64,000 bases of DNA from Thermosediminibacter oceani DSM 16646 (GCF_000144645.1 NC_014377.1:310001-374000); one strand, 5' to 3'. Positions 26,113 to 35,499 are shown, counted from the first letter of the stretch. Notes: generated by a model not told the origin, from the sequence alone. Numbers and translations: made by a program.

Positions 26113-26279
26113 TTTAAGATAATACTATGATATTTTAAGCCGGATGTCAACCCCCGGAAGGAATTGTTTTCATATGCTTCTAGGGTTTTTACAGCGAAGA
26201 AACTGGATTACAAAAATTTTATAAAAATATGAAGGATAGTTACAAAAAGTGTAGAATATTTTATTTAAGAGGTGAGGTT

Positions 26280-27122
26280 ATGCCCGGAAGTCTAGAAAAA
26301 ATCGCAGCGATACTAAACGGCCTAAAACCGTCGGAAAAAAAGATAGCGCAGTATATTCTGGAAAACCCCCAGGAGATCTCGGACCTGCCTATCGCAGAGC
26401 TGGCAAAGAGGTGCGGTACCAGCGAGGCGAGTGTTGTCAGGTTCTGCAGGACTTTAGGCTATAAAGGCTACCAGGACTTGAAGATAAAGATTTCGGCGGA
26501 TTTAGCTATAAAAACTAAAAAGATCCAGGGTTTGGTCAGCGTGGACGACGATGTGGACGCCATAATAACAAAGGTATCGCGCAACAACATGCTGGCTGTA
26601 GAAAATACGATGGACATCCTGGACCGGAATGAAGTCCGAAAGGCGGCGGAGGTACTCTTACGGGCAAAGAAGATTGATTTTTACGGCGTAGGGGCCTCGG
26701 GCATAGTAGCCCAGGACGCAATGCACAAATTCATGAGGATAAACAAGGCCTGCACCGCGTATACCGATACCCACATGCAGCTTACTTCGGCGGCCAACCT
26801 CTCGCCGGAGGATGTGGCGGTGGGGATATCGTACTCCGGACAGACCGTGGATACCGTCGATGCCCTAAAGCTTGCCAAAAATGCCGGGGCCACCACCATC
26901 TGCATAACCAAGTTCGGCCATTCACCGATTACAAAGGTTTCCGACATAAAACTTTTCGTCACTTCCTCGGAGGCGCTTTTCCGGAGTGGTGCCATGGCTT
27001 CCCGCATGGCGCAGCTTAACGTCATCGACATCCTTTTTACCATCGTAGCCTGCAGGAAGTACGACGATATAATCAATTACCTGGAAAATACCAGTGAAGC
27101 GGTTGCTTCAAGAAAATATTAA
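26280..27122 (+). CDS. RpiR/MurR-family transcriptional regulator
   Basis: A 280-residue regulator with an N-terminal HTH_6 domain (IAELAKRCGTSEASVVRFCR, LGYKGYQDLKIKI) and a C-terminal SIS sugar-phosphate domain (YGVGASGIVAQDAMHKFMR, VGISYSGQTVDTVDALKLAK). ATG 26280 follows AGAGGTGAGGTT; the frame is open further upstream (26229) but without a ribosome site. It heads the amino-sugar operon. SIS-type regulators such as MurR bind MurNAc-6-phosphate, and the operon encodes MurQ, so that ligand or GlcNAc-6-phosphate is a reasonable guess. Confidence 0.9.
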   Translation: MPGSLEKIAAILNGLKPSEKKIAQYILENPQEISDLPIAELAKRCGTSEASVVRFCRTLGYKGYQDLKIKISADLAIKTKKIQGLVSVDDDVDAIITKVSRNNMLAVENTMDILDRNEVRKAAEVLLRAKKIDFYGVGASGIVAQDAMHKFMRINKACTAYTDTHMQLTSAANLSPEDVAVGISYSGQTVDTVDALKLAKNAGATTICITKFGHSPITKVSDIKLFVTSSEALFRSGAMASRMAQLNVIDILFTIVACRKYDDIINYLENTSEAVASRKY

Positions 27123-27154
27123 TTTTTTTTGGAGTATGATGAAGTAAAATTACA

Positions 27155-27172
27155 GTATTACTAAAACAATAC
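27155..27172 (+). promoter_or_regulatory. Candidate operator upstream of the PTS genes
   Basis: GTATT (27155-27159) and AATAC (27168-27172) form an 18-bp interrupted palindrome between the RpiR gene and the IIB gene. It is the only dyad there, but it is short and AT-rich, so this is tentative. Confidence 0.3.
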
Positions 27173-27202
27173 GAAATTATACTTACGAAAGGGGGGAGAC
27201 TT

Positions 27203-27511
27203 TTGAAAATACTTCTCGTATGTTCAGGAGGCATGAGCACAAGCATTGTCTTAAAGGCCGTCGAAAAGAAAGCGGCAGAGCTAAAAGAAGACGTTTACGT
27301 TGAAGCGGCATCCACCACCCAATTTGAAGAAAGGGTAAAGGATTTTGACGTAGTATTGATAGCTCCACAGGTAAGACACAGGAAGCAGTTCTTCGAAGAA
27401 ATAGCTTCAAAGCATGGGATTCCCACAGGACTTATCGAGCCTCAAGCTTACGGTCCCTTTGGCGGGGAAAAAATTCTCCGCCAGGCAAAAAAACTTCTCG
27501 AGGAGGTATGA
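27203..27511 (+). CDS. PTS lactose/cellobiose-type EIIB component
   Basis: A 102-residue cytoplasmic phosphocarrier. The phospho-cysteine is C7 in LLVCSGGMSTS, the conserved P-loop of Lac-family IIB, and the rest follows the family (VVLIAPQVRHRKQFFEE). The start is TTG 27203 after GGGGGGAGAC. It accepts phosphate from the IIA encoded at 28810 and passes it to the sugar during uptake through IIC. Confidence 0.93.
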   Translation: MKILLVCSGGMSTSIVLKAVEKKAAELKEDVYVEAASTTQFEERVKDFDVVLIAPQVRHRKQFFEEIASKHGIPTGLIEPQAYGPFGGEKILRQAKKLLEEV

Positions 27512-27514
27512 ACG

Positions 27515-28765
27515 GTGGAATTCTTTTTAAAGTGGGTTGAGGAAAAACTGATGCCTCCCATGGCGAAACTAGCAGAACAGAGGCATTTGCGGGCCGTCAG
27601 GGACGGTATAGTGGCCACTCTGCCCCTTATAATCGTGGGCAGCTTCTTCCTAATAGTCGCTTCTCCCCCGATACCGGCACTGGCTGAAAAAATTCAGCCC
27701 TACGCTTCCCAGATATTAATACCTTTCAGGCTCAGCGTGGGACTGATGGCACTCTACGCAGCCCACGGCATAGGGTACAGCCTTGCCAAGTCCTATAACC
27801 TGGACCCCGTAGCAGGTGGTCTCCTGGCGCTGGCGTCTTTTATAATGATTACCCTGCCTCAGAACGTGGAAAAAATAGGTTTCGTCCTGCCCATGGGCGG
27901 ACTGGGTGGTGCGGGCCTTTTTGCAGCCATCATCATGGCGTTTTTTGCCGTAGAGGTTTTGAGGTTCCTGACCGTCAGAAAAATAACCATAAAAATGCCC
28001 GAGGGCGTTCCCGAGTCGGTAGCCAGGTCCTTTGAGGCATTAATACCCGCGGCCGCAATCATGGTTATCATATATATTGTGAGGGTTATGCTTAACATTA
28101 ATATTCAGGAACTGATAATGAATCTCTTCAAACCGCTGGTAACCGCCGGAGATTCGTTAATCGGCGTGCTCGTTCCGGTCATCCTGATCACCCTACTGTG
28201 GTCGGCAGGCATCCACGGAGTTTCTGTGGTGGGCAGCATTGCGAGGCCCATTTGGATGGCGCTTCTGGATGAAAACACGCAGGCGGCGGCAGCCGGAGCT
28301 AAAATCCTGCCCCACATAGCTCCGGAGCCTTTCTTCCAGTGGTTCATCTGGATAGGAGGATCGGGTGCAACGCTGAGCCTTGTACTATTAATGCTTACTT
28401 CGAAGTCGAGGTACCTCAAAAATCTCGGGAAGGCGTCGCTCCTCCCCGGCGTATGCAACATCAACGAGCCCGTAATCTTCGGCGCTCCGATAATGCTGAA
28501 TCCAATACTTGCAATTCCGTTTATTATAGGACCTGTAATTACAGCAGTAATATCCTACATAGCTATGGTTTTTAACCTGGTAGGCAGGCCCTACGTGCTG
28601 GCGCCCTGGACCCTGCCCGCTCCTATAGGTGCTTACCTCGCCACCGGAGGAGACTGGAGGGCGGTGGTGCTGGTGCTGGTCAATATTGCTTTAACAACTA
28701 TAATTTACTATCCGTTCTTTAAGGTATACGAGAGAAAGATGATGGAAGAAGAGACCGAAAGCTGA
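27515..28765 (+). CDS. PTS lactose/cellobiose-type EIIC permease
   Basis: A 416-residue membrane permease, shorter than fused forms because B and C are separate. VRDGIVATLPLIIVGSFFLI, IHGVSVVGSIARPIW and NINEPVIFGAPIMLNPILAI are hallmark segments of the Lac/cellobiose/chitobiose IIC family. GTG 27515 lies 3 nt after the IIB stop behind GAGGAGGT. Chitobiose (GlcNAc2) or a GlcNAc-MurNAc type disaccharide is the likely substrate, judged from the downstream enzymes rather than from the permease itself. Confidence 0.92.
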   Translation: MEFFLKWVEEKLMPPMAKLAEQRHLRAVRDGIVATLPLIIVGSFFLIVASPPIPALAEKIQPYASQILIPFRLSVGLMALYAAHGIGYSLAKSYNLDPVAGGLLALASFIMITLPQNVEKIGFVLPMGGLGGAGLFAAIIMAFFAVEVLRFLTVRKITIKMPEGVPESVARSFEALIPAAAIMVIIYIVRVMLNINIQELIMNLFKPLVTAGDSLIGVLVPVILITLLWSAGIHGVSVVGSIARPIWMALLDENTQAAAAGAKILPHIAPEPFFQWFIWIGGSGATLSLVLLMLTSKSRYLKNLGKASLLPGVCNINEPVIFGAPIMLNPILAIPFIIGPVITAVISYIAMVFNLVGRPYVLAPWTLPAPIGAYLATGGDWRAVVLVLVNIALTTIIYYPFFKVYERKMMEEETES

Positions 28766-28770
28766 TCAAA

Positions 28771-28793
28771 AAAGCCGGGTTTTACCCGGCTTT
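28771..28793 (+). other. Intra-operon hairpin between IIC and IIA
   Basis: AAAGCCGGGT (28771-28780), a TTT loop and ACCCGGCTTT (28784-28793) form a perfect 10-bp stem right after the IIC stop. No T-run follows, so partial termination or an mRNA processing/stability element is more likely than full termination. Confidence 0.65.
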
Positions 28794-28809
28794 CAAAAAT
28801 GGAGGTCGT

Positions 28810-29178
28810 ATGATGGTAGACGAAAACTCGATATTTGAGATGATAGCTTACGGCGGAAATGCACGGGCTAAAGCCTATGAAGCTGCTGCCCGGGCTCGAA
28901 AAGGCGATTTTGAACTGGCGGAGAAATTGCTAAAGGAAGCCGACGAAGAGATGTTAAAGGCGCACCACGTCCAGACGAGGCTGATCCACGAGGAAGTTCA
29001 GGGAAAAAAACACGAGGTTTCGGTGCTCCTGGTGCACGCCCAGGATCACCTCATGACGGCGATGGCGGAAAGAAGCCTCATCGAAAATATGATAGATCTT
29101 TTCCGCCGGGTGCGGGAACTGGAAGTTGAGGTAAGCGCGCTCAAGGGGTGTCTTGGTAATGAAAAAATTGATAGTTAA
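28810..29178 (+). CDS. PTS lactose/cellobiose-type EIIA component
   Basis: A 122-residue helical phosphocarrier that passes phosphate from HPr to IIB. His76 in LLVHAQDHLMTA is the phosphorylation site. ARARKGDFELAEKLLKEADE is the conserved amphipathic second helix. GGAGGTCGT precedes tandem ATGs; either the first or second may be used. The 3' end overlaps chbG by about 20 nt. Confidence 0.92.
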   Translation: MMVDENSIFEMIAYGGNARAKAYEAAARARKGDFELAEKLLKEADEEMLKAHHVQTRLIHEEVQGKKHEVSVLLVHAQDHLMTAMAERSLIENMIDLFRRVRELEVEVSALKGCLGNEKIDS

Positions 29179-29929
29179 TGCAGACGATTTCGGATTGACG
29201 CCGGGAATAAATCGGGCTGTTAAACAGGGCGTTATCGAAGGGATAATAACCGATACAACCCTCATGGTGAATATGCCCGCTGCCCGGGAAGCGATGGATA
29301 TAGCCATGGAATGCTTCCCCGACCGGGTGGGGATTCACCTGAACCTGACCTGCGGCAGGCCGGTGCTGGACCCGGCGGAGGTCCCGAGCCTGGTGGATAA
29401 ATCGGGCCGTTTTTACCGGAGAAGAGCTGCTCTGATGGAAAGGGCAACCCTTCGAGACATCGAGAAAGAATTGCGAGCCCAGGTGGATAAATTTTTGAGA
29501 TCCGGGCTAAAGCCGAGCCACCTGGACTGTCATCATCACCTGCACCTTCACCCGATGGTAGCAGAAATCGTGGCTGAATTAGCTCTGGAACTTAATGTAC
29601 CGGTACGGGCCGTTGATTCTCAAACTAGAGCGTTTTTTAAAAGCCGCGGTGTTATAACGCCCGATCAATTTTCCGTGGATTTTTACGGGGAGGGAGCATC
29701 TTATCAAAATCTGGTTTCCATTTTAGACTCCTACAGCTACGGGGTGATGGAAATCATGACCCATCCCGGCTACTGTGATCAAGAGCTTTTGGAGATAAGC
29801 ACTTATACCCATTTTCGCGAAAAAGAACTGGAGATACTGACGAACCCCTTTTTACGCGGTGTTCTTGAGGAAAAGGATATTGTGCTGGTGAGTTTTAACG
29901 ACCTGAAAACCGAGAAGGGGAGCCTATGA
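29159..29929 (+). CDS. chbG: Chito-disaccharide deacetylase ChbG/YdjC family
   Basis: A 256-residue YdjC-fold deacetylase. LIVNADDFGLTPGINRAV holds the metal aspartates, VGIHLNLTCGRPVL the metal histidine, SHLDCHHHLHLHP further ligands, and IMTHPGYCD the C-terminal catalytic motif. In enterobacteria ChbG removes one acetyl group from chitobiose-6-phosphate so that the GH4 hydrolase can cut it, and here a GH4 gene ends the same operon. ATG 29159 is preferred; TTG 29153 is nearer the AAGGGG site. It is coupled to the kinase gene by an ATGA overlap. Confidence 0.9.
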   Translation: MKKLIVNADDFGLTPGINRAVKQGVIEGIITDTTLMVNMPAAREAMDIAMECFPDRVGIHLNLTCGRPVLDPAEVPSLVDKSGRFYRRRAALMERATLRDIEKELRAQVDKFLRSGLKPSHLDCHHHLHLHPMVAEIVAELALELNVPVRAVDSQTRAFFKSRGVITPDQFSVDFYGEGASYQNLVSILDSYSYGVMEIMTHPGYCDQELLEISTYTHFREKELEILTNPFLRGVLEEKDIVLVSFNDLKTEKGSL

Positions 29930-30882
29930 GTTACATAATAGGTGTCGATGCAGGGGGAAGTAAAATCGAAGTACTAGCCCTTGACCTGGAAAGGCACAGT
30001 GCAAATACTCTCATTATTGAAAGGTCCGGCAATGCCATGTCGGCGGGAGAAGATAAAGCATTATACAACATAAAAGAAGCGGTGGAGAAGGTGTCGGCGC
30101 CGGTCGAAAAGACGGGCTCCCGATGCCTGGGGATATACGTGGGAGCCGCAGGAGCGGGCAGCAAGGAGATCAGGCGGAAAATCCGCGAGGTCTTGACGGG
30201 TCTTGCGCTGACGGACGCCGTATTCGTAGACAGCGATTACAGGATAGCCCTGGCAGGTGCAGCTGGAAGGCCGTACGGCGTCGTGGTGATAGCTGGTACC
30301 GGAAGCGTGGTATACGGCGTAAACGAAGCCGGTAGTGAAGTGATCCTGGGAGGCTGGGGCCATTTGATCGGAGATGAAGGCAGCGGATACTATATAGGCC
30401 GAAGGGCCATTAGGGAAGCGGTTAAATTCTATGAAGGGCGCGGAGGCTCGAAAAGGATTTACGAAGAGGTCCTGGCGCATTTTTCCGTAAAAGATCTAAC
30501 GGAAATAAAGCCTATTCTGTATTCGGGAGGTTTTTCGAAAGATATCATTGCAGGCCTCACAGTCAGGGTGAGCAAACTCTGCGATGAAGGCGAAAGAATT
30601 GCTCGCCAGATCCTTGAAGAGGCGGGCACGGCTCTTTCAGAGCTTGTAAGCTGTGCTCTGAAAAGGTTCGTGTATATTTCCGATGTTATTGTATCCGGCA
30701 GCATCCTGTTAAAGGAAAAGCTGGTATACGATACTTTCGCTTTTGAGCTAAAGCGCACGTGTCCAAAGGTAAAAATACGCCGCCCCAGATATAGGGCTAC
30801 TGCGGGGGCTCTTATCCTCCTTGCCGGGGAATTGGGTATAGAGTTGGATTCGAATTTGCTGCCGGGGGCGGAAACATTATAG
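29926..30882 (+). CDS. N-acetylglucosamine kinase-like protein (BadF/BcrA ATPase family)
   Basis: A 318-residue sugar kinase of the ASKHA fold. IIGVDAGGSKIEVLALD is the phosphate-1 loop, VVIAGTGSVVYGVNEAG the phosphate-2 loop and GGWGHLIGDEGSGYYIGR the family's sugar/adenosine region, all as in eukaryote-like NAGK/MurK proteins. It would phosphorylate free GlcNAc (and perhaps MurNAc) released by the GH4 enzyme. The start overlaps the chbG stop (ATGA). Confidence 0.88.
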   Translation: MSYIIGVDAGGSKIEVLALDLERHSANTLIIERSGNAMSAGEDKALYNIKEAVEKVSAPVEKTGSRCLGIYVGAAGAGSKEIRRKIREVLTGLALTDAVFVDSDYRIALAGAAGRPYGVVVIAGTGSVVYGVNEAGSEVILGGWGHLIGDEGSGYYIGRRAIREAVKFYEGRGGSKRIYEEVLAHFSVKDLTEIKPILYSGGFSKDIIAGLTVRVSKLCDEGERIARQILEEAGTALSELVSCALKRFVYISDVIVSGSILLKEKLVYDTFAFELKRTCPKVKIRRPRYRATAGALILLAGELGIELDSNLLPGAETL

Positions 30883-30893
30883 GAGTGATGCTG

Positions 30894-32057
30894 TTGGAAA
30901 GGCTCTACGCACTTTATAAAAAGAAGAAGAAAAAGGTAATCGGCCTGATGTCGGGGACTTCAGCCGATGGTATCGATGCTGCGCTTGTGGAAATTGAAGG
31001 ATACGGCCCGGAAACCAGGGCAGAACTCCTGGTCTTCTGCAATTTCCCCTATGATGAGCCGACGAGGCGGGAAATATTCCATCTGTTTGATGTGAGCCGT
31101 TCAACGGTGGACCTGGTATGCAGGATGAATTTTAAGCTCGGGAGACTCTTCGGCAATGCTGCGATACGGCTGTGCGAGCTTGCGGGCGTGGATATAAGTG
31201 ATGTTGATCTGATAGGGTCCCACGGGCAGACCGTCTATCACATTCCCGGAGAAGCTACGCTGCAGATAGGAGAACCCTGCGTTATCGCCGAGATTACCGG
31301 CCGGACGGTGGTCGCCGATTTCAGGGTCCGCGATGTGGCTGCCGGAGGTCATGGGGCACCGCTGGTGCCGTACGCCGAATACCTTCTTTACAGGTCCGAT
31401 GAAGTCAACCGGGCTCTGCTGAATATAGGAGGAATCGCCAATATTACGGTGCTGCCGAAGAGCTGCTCGGTGGAAGATATAACGGCCTTTGACACAGGTC
31501 CCGGTAATATGGTGATAGACGAAATAGTGCTGCGAGGGACTGGAGGAAGTATGAAGTTCGATAAAGACGGGGCTGTAGCTTCGAAAGGAAAGGTAGACGA
31601 AAGACTGATTGAATTCCTCAAAGCACATCCGTACCTAAAACAGCGGCCCCCAAAAACGGCAGGTAGGGAGATCTTCGGTGGTGGTTTTGTAGAAGAGATT
31701 ATTAGGAAATCTTTGGACCTGAGGATTGGATTCGAAGACCTGGTAGCTACCGTTACTTACTTTACCGCATATTCAATAGCTAGAGCTTGCAGGGATTTCC
31801 TTATGCCAAACCATCGAATAGATGAGATTTTAATAAGCGGCGGCGGGGCGTATAATAAAACGCTGGTCGATATGATTCGCAAAGAATTGAAAGGCGTTGA
31901 GATTCGTACCTTTGAAGATATCGGCCTAAATTCGGACGCCAAGGAAGCTGTGGCCTTTGCAGTACTGGCCAACGAGACGATCGGCGGGGTCTGCAACAAC
32001 GTACCCGGTGCGACGGGAGCAGGAAAAAGGGTTATACTCGGGAAAATAATTATATGA
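30894..32057 (+). CDS. anmK: Anhydro-N-acetylmuramic acid kinase AnmK
   Basis: A 387-residue kinase that opens the 1,6-anhydro bond of anhMurNAc and phosphorylates O6, giving MurNAc-6-phosphate. GLMSGTSADGIDAALVEIE, IGSHGQTVYHIPG, LQIGEPCVIAE, VADFRVRDVAAGGHGAPLVP and AFDTGPGNMVID are all intact. The start is uncertain: TTG 30894 is optimally spaced from AGGAGTGAT, ATG 30888 is close to it, and an Arg/Lys-rich N-terminus precedes the conserved core either way. Directly followed by murQ, its pathway partner. Confidence 0.94.
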   Translation: MERLYALYKKKKKKVIGLMSGTSADGIDAALVEIEGYGPETRAELLVFCNFPYDEPTRREIFHLFDVSRSTVDLVCRMNFKLGRLFGNAAIRLCELAGVDISDVDLIGSHGQTVYHIPGEATLQIGEPCVIAEITGRTVVADFRVRDVAAGGHGAPLVPYAEYLLYRSDEVNRALLNIGGIANITVLPKSCSVEDITAFDTGPGNMVIDEIVLRGTGGSMKFDKDGAVASKGKVDERLIEFLKAHPYLKQRPPKTAGREIFGGGFVEEIIRKSLDLRIGFEDLVATVTYFTAYSIARACRDFLMPNHRIDEILISGGGAYNKTLVDMIRKELKGVEIRTFEDIGLNSDAKEAVAFAVLANETIGGVCNNVPGATGAGKRVILGKIII

Positions 32058-32079
32058 CCTTTAAAAAGGGGATGGTGCG

Positions 32080-33006
32080 ATGGAACTCACAAAACTCATA
32101 ACAGAACAGAGAAATCCTTACACGGAAGACATCGACATACTGGATACCGTGAGCATGCTGAAAAAAATGAATGACGAGGACAAAAAAGTGGCCTTCGCTG
32201 TGGAAAAGGAGATCCCCAGGATAGCTACGGCCGTTGACCTTATAACCAATAGGCTGAAGAACGGTGGCCGGCTTATTTATATCGGGGCGGGCACCAGCGG
32301 CAGGTTGGGAATTTTGGACGCTTCCGAGTGCCCCCCGACTTTCGGCGTGGACCCGGAACTCGTGCAGGGTGTGATAGCGGGAGGTGACTCAGCCATAAAA
32401 AAAGCCGTTGAGGGAGCTGAAGACGACGAATATATGGGGAGAAAGGACCTTCAGGACAGGAGACTGTCCGACAGAGATGTGGTTGCGGGTCTGACGGCCA
32501 GCGGCAGGACACCCTACGTCATAGGTGGGTTGAAATATGCCAGAGAAGTAGGAGCGCTTACGATAGGGATATGCTGCAATCCCGAGAGCCCGTTGAGAGA
32601 TTTTACCGACATACTTATCGCCCCGGTTGTAGGGCCGGAAGTTATATTGGGTTCCACCCGGTTAAAAGCCGGTACAGCCCAGAAGATGGTGCTCAACATG
32701 ATTTCCACGGGTGTGATGATAAGGCTCGGCAAGGTTTACAGTAACCTTATGGTAGATTTACAGGCGACCAACAAAAAACTGCAGCAGAGGGCCAGGCGGA
32801 TTGTTAAGTTGGCCACGGGCGTCGATGACGAAAGAATAGACGCCGTGCTGAGTAAAACGGAATACAATGTGAAACTTTCGATTTTCATGATACTCTCCGG
32901 AATGGACGGGGAAAAGGCAAAAAAAATCCTGACATTTCACGGCGGGAATATAAGAAAAGCCCTGGAATCAATAGAAGGTGTTAAAGGGGTTGAGTCATGT
33001 GGTTAA
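32080..33006 (+). CDS. murQ: N-acetylmuramic acid 6-phosphate etherase MurQ
   Basis: A 308-residue SIS-domain lyase that removes the D-lactyl ether from MurNAc-6-phosphate, yielding GlcNAc-6-phosphate. [20 protein letters not shown] and [16 protein letters not shown] are diagnostic, along with AVEGAEDD (catalytic glutamate region) and [16 protein letters not shown]. Its product feeds nagA/nagB at 12675-14628. The GGGGATGGTGCG ribosome site precedes ATG 32080; the 3' end overlaps the GH4 gene by 8 nt. Confidence 0.96.
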   Translation: MELTKLITEQRNPYTEDIDILDTVSMLKKMNDEDKKVAFAVEKEIPRIATAVDLITNRLKNGGRLIYIGAGTSGRLGILDASECPPTFGVDPELVQGVIAGGDSAIKKAVEGAEDDEYMGRKDLQDRRLSDRDVVAGLTASGRTPYVIGGLKYAREVGALTIGICCNPESPLRDFTDILIAPVVGPEVILGSTRLKAGTAQKMVLNMISTGVMIRLGKVYSNLMVDLQATNKKLQQRARRIVKLATGVDDERIDAVLSKTEYNVKLSIFMILSGMDGEKAKKILTFHGGNIRKALESIEGVKGVESCG

Positions 33007-34309
33007 AAAATTGAAGATTGCTGTCATAGGCGGCGGGTCCAGCTACACGCCCGAGCTCATAGAGGGTTTTATAAAAAGAGCTCCGGAACTTCCCGTAAGT
33101 GAAATTTACCTCGTGGATGTGGAACAGGGCAGGGAAAAACTGGAGATAGTGGGCAACCTCGCGAAGCGTATGCTTGACAAAGCAGGCCTTAATATCAGTG
33201 TCCATCTGACTCTGGATAGAAGGGAGGCCATTTCCAACGCCGACTTTGTAATAACCCAGTTCAGGGTGGGGGGCATAGACGCCCGCATCAGGGATGAGAA
33301 AATCCCTCTAAAGTACGGTGTCATCGGCCAGGAGACTACCGGGCCCGGCGGTTTTGCCAAAGCGTTAAGGACGATCCCCGTGATATTGGATATATGTAGG
33401 GATATAGAGGAGCTGGCTCCTGATGCATGGCTGATAAATTTCACAAATCCGTCGGGGATTATTACGGAAACGGTAATAAAACACACCGGCGTTAAGGTAC
33501 TGGGGCTGTGCAATGTGCCCGTCAATATGGTAAACTACGTGGCAAAAGCCTACGGAGTGGAAATGGATAGAGTTTATATTCAATTTGCGGGTCTAAACCA
33601 CCTGGTGTGGGGATTGCGGGTATATCTCGACGGTGAAGATATAACACAAAAATTGATAGAGCAGCTTGCTTCCGACGAGAATATGACTATGAAGAACATC
33701 CCGGGTATGCAGTGGGATAAAGATTTGCTAAAATCCCTCGGGGTGCTTCCGTGTCCCTATCACCGGTACTATTACATGAAAGACACTATGCTGGAGGAAG
33801 AAAAAAGAAAAGCTACCCATGAGGGTACTCGCGGCGAAGTGGTCAAAAAAGTCGAACGGGAGCTTTTTGAACTTTATAAGGATCCCAAGCTGGATGAAAA
33901 GCCACCGCAGCTCGAGAAAAGAGGAGGGGCCCTCTACTCCTACACTGCCTGCAACTTGATTAGTTCCATAGTAAACGACAAAAGAGATATTCAAGTAGTA
34001 AATGTAAAAAACAGCGGCGCGATTTTAGACTTACCCGAGGATGCGGTCGTTGAGACAAATTGCGTTATAGACAAAAACGGAGCCCATTCGTTGAGTGTAG
34101 GTCGCCTGCCGGCCAAGATAAGAGGGCTGATACAGGTGGTGAAGGCCTATGAAGAGTTAACCATAGAAGCAGGGGTCAACGGAGATTATAATGCAGCTCT
34201 TCAAGCCTTAACCATCCATCCTCTGGTACCGTCTGCGGGGATTGCGAAAAAAATATTGGATGATATCCTTGCCGAAAATAGGGAATATTTACCGCAGTTT
34301 TTTAAATAA
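32999..34309 (+). CDS. Glycoside hydrolase family 4, 6-phospho-beta-glucosidase (ChbF-like)
   Basis: A 436-residue NAD- and Mn-dependent glycosidase. [19 protein letters not shown] is the NAD-binding start, [15 protein letters not shown] and [11 protein letters not shown] the family core, and LCNVPVNM contains the metal-binding cysteine. GTG 32999 overlaps murQ and follows AAAGGGG; the protein then starts [13 protein letters not shown]. With ChbG it would cut the deacetylated disaccharide phosphate. It is the last gene of the operon. Confidence 0.92.
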   Translation: MVKKLKIAVIGGGSSYTPELIEGFIKRAPELPVSEIYLVDVEQGREKLEIVGNLAKRMLDKAGLNISVHLTLDRREAISNADFVITQFRVGGIDARIRDEKIPLKYGVIGQETTGPGGFAKALRTIPVILDICRDIEELAPDAWLINFTNPSGIITETVIKHTGVKVLGLCNVPVNMVNYVAKAYGVEMDRVYIQFAGLNHLVWGLRVYLDGEDITQKLIEQLASDENMTMKNIPGMQWDKDLLKSLGVLPCPYHRYYYMKDTMLEEEKRKATHEGTRGEVVKKVERELFELYKDPKLDEKPPQLEKRGGALYSYTACNLISSIVNDKRDIQVVNVKNSGAILDLPEDAVVETNCVIDKNGAHSLSVGRLPAKIRGLIQVVKAYEELTIEAGVNGDYNAALQALTIHPLVPSAGIAKKILDDILAENREYLPQFFK

Positions 34310-34407
34310 AAAGCATCATAAACGCTTCATATGCTTCGGCGACGGATTACAGAGTAAAACATGATTTTAAAAACGGCCTTACATAAAAATCTAATAAATA
34401 AGTGCGT

Positions 34408-34430
34408 GCGGATGGAAGTATTCCATCCGC
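34408..34430 (+). other. Perfect hairpin in the 34310-34516 intergenic region
   Basis: GCGGATGGAA (34408-34417), loop GTA, TTCCATCCGC (34421-34430). It lies about 100 nt after the GH4 stop and has no T-run, so it may be a processing element or weak end point of the amino-sugar transcript. The rest of this 207-nt gap shows nothing further. Confidence 0.55.
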
Positions 34431-34516
34431 CTACCGGGATACCTTGCACTGCACATAAACAGAATGTCTTTTGGCGGCCGTTGAAATAGTCTAAAAAATG
34501 GGGGAGGTTTTTCATA

Positions 34517-35047
34517 ATGCGGAAAGTAGTAGTCACCGATTATAATCCTATGTGGCCTGCCATGTTTGAAGCCGAAGCGGCTAAGATTAAGGAAATTTTT
34601 GGCGATGAATTGATTGCCATCCATCATATCGGCAGCACCTCGGTGCCGGAAATGAAGGCAAAGCCCATCATCGATATAATGCCTCTGGTCAGGGACATCA
34701 ATGCGGTCGATAAATTTAACGATAAAATGATCGAACTCGGATATGAACCCATGGGTGAATTCGGCCTTCCCGGAAGGAGGTATTTCAGAAAGGGTGGGGA
34801 TAACCGCACACATCACGTACACATATACCAGTTCGACAATAAGGCGGAAGTGGAAAGACATCTGGCATTCCGGGATTATTTACGAGAACATAAAGATGCG
34901 GCAGAAAGGTACGGAAAATTGAAAGAGGAGTTAGCAAAACGCTTCCCCGATGATATCGAGGCCTATATGGATGGTAAAGATCAATTTGTCAAGGAATTGG
35001 AACAGAAGGCGCTGAAATGGTATGGGGAAAAATTAGAAAGAAATTAA
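34517..35047 (+). CDS. GrpB family protein (UPF0157, nucleotidyltransferase-like)
   Basis: A 176-residue GrpB/UPF0157 protein: VVVTDYNPMWPAMFEAEAAK, IHHIGSTSVPEMKAKPIIDI and YFRKGGDNRTHHVHIYQ are the family's conserved blocks, arranged like a small nucleotidyltransferase core (GS...D.D-like). Some proteins fuse this domain to CoaE, but the physiological role of stand-alone forms is unclear. A GGGGGAGGTTTTTCATA site precedes ATG 34517. Probably transcribed alone. Confidence 0.88.
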   Translation: MRKVVVTDYNPMWPAMFEAEAAKIKEIFGDELIAIHHIGSTSVPEMKAKPIIDIMPLVRDINAVDKFNDKMIELGYEPMGEFGLPGRRYFRKGGDNRTHHVHIYQFDNKAEVERHLAFRDYLREHKDAAERYGKLKEELAKRFPDDIEAYMDGKDQFVKELEQKALKWYGEKLERN

Positions 35048-35051
35048 GTTA

Positions 35052-35080
35052 TTGACAACCCGGAATATTTAATATATTAT
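35052..35080 (+). promoter_or_regulatory. Promoter of the cobalamin-uptake operon
   Basis: TTGACA (35052-35057), a 17-nt spacer and TATTAT (35075-35080) form a near-consensus sigma-A promoter. Transcription would start about 35088, some 35 nt before the riboswitch aptamer. Confidence 0.8.
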
Positions 35081-35124
35081 TAAAGAGGACGAACTAAAAT
35101 TTCTGAACATATAAACAAATTTAA

Positions 35125-35275
35125 TAGGCAGGCAACCATGGGAAGCCGGTGAAAATCCGGCGCGGTCCGCGCCACTGTGAGGAGGAGCGACCCCACTTAA
35201 TGCCACTGGGAATACCCCGGGAAGGCGTGGGGAAGCGGTGAATCCGAGCCAGGATACCTGGGGCTTGCCGTCGAA
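35125..35275 (+). promoter_or_regulatory. Cobalamin riboswitch
   Basis: The conserved class-I cobalamin elements appear in order: GGCAGGCAACC, GAAGCCGGTGAAAATCCGGC, GCGGTCCGCGCCACTGTGA, TGCCACTGGG, GGGAAGGC and AATCCGAGCCAGGATACC (the B12-box region), closed by GGCAGGC against GCTTGCC. The order and spacing match adenosylcobalamin aptamers. A terminator follows at 35312, so the riboswitch most likely stops transcription of the downstream uptake genes when B12 is plentiful. Confidence 0.95.
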
Positions 35276-35311
35276 CTGGAGCTCCCTACGCAGGATGGGG
35301 AATCAGCTTAC

Positions 35312-35345
35312 CCCTGGTTTATGTTGGAGCCAGGGTTTTTATTTT
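35312..35345 (+). terminator. Riboswitch-controlled terminator
   Basis: CCCTGG (35312-35317) pairs with CCAGGG (35330-35335) and is followed by TTTTTATTTT. It sits 37 nt after the aptamer, the expected place for the expression platform. The segment 35346-35499 holds only short frames (an eight-codon ORF at 35404) before the SLH gene. Confidence 0.85.
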
Positions 35346-35499
35346 ACTTCAGCGGCGGCGTTTTCAACCCCCCTGAGGGGAGCCCTAAAGGGGAGGTGTT
35401 GGAATGAAGCCGTTTTTTATATTGCAATGATTCTCGCGGTATCGCCATAGAGTGAAGTACGATAAGCAAAGAATACTCAGTGGAAGGTAGGTCGAGATT

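Noticed and set aside
35404-35430. Eight-codon ORF with ribosome site in the leader after the riboswitch terminator
   Set aside because: Too short and featureless to call a leader peptide; a B12 riboswitch with terminator already explains the regulation.
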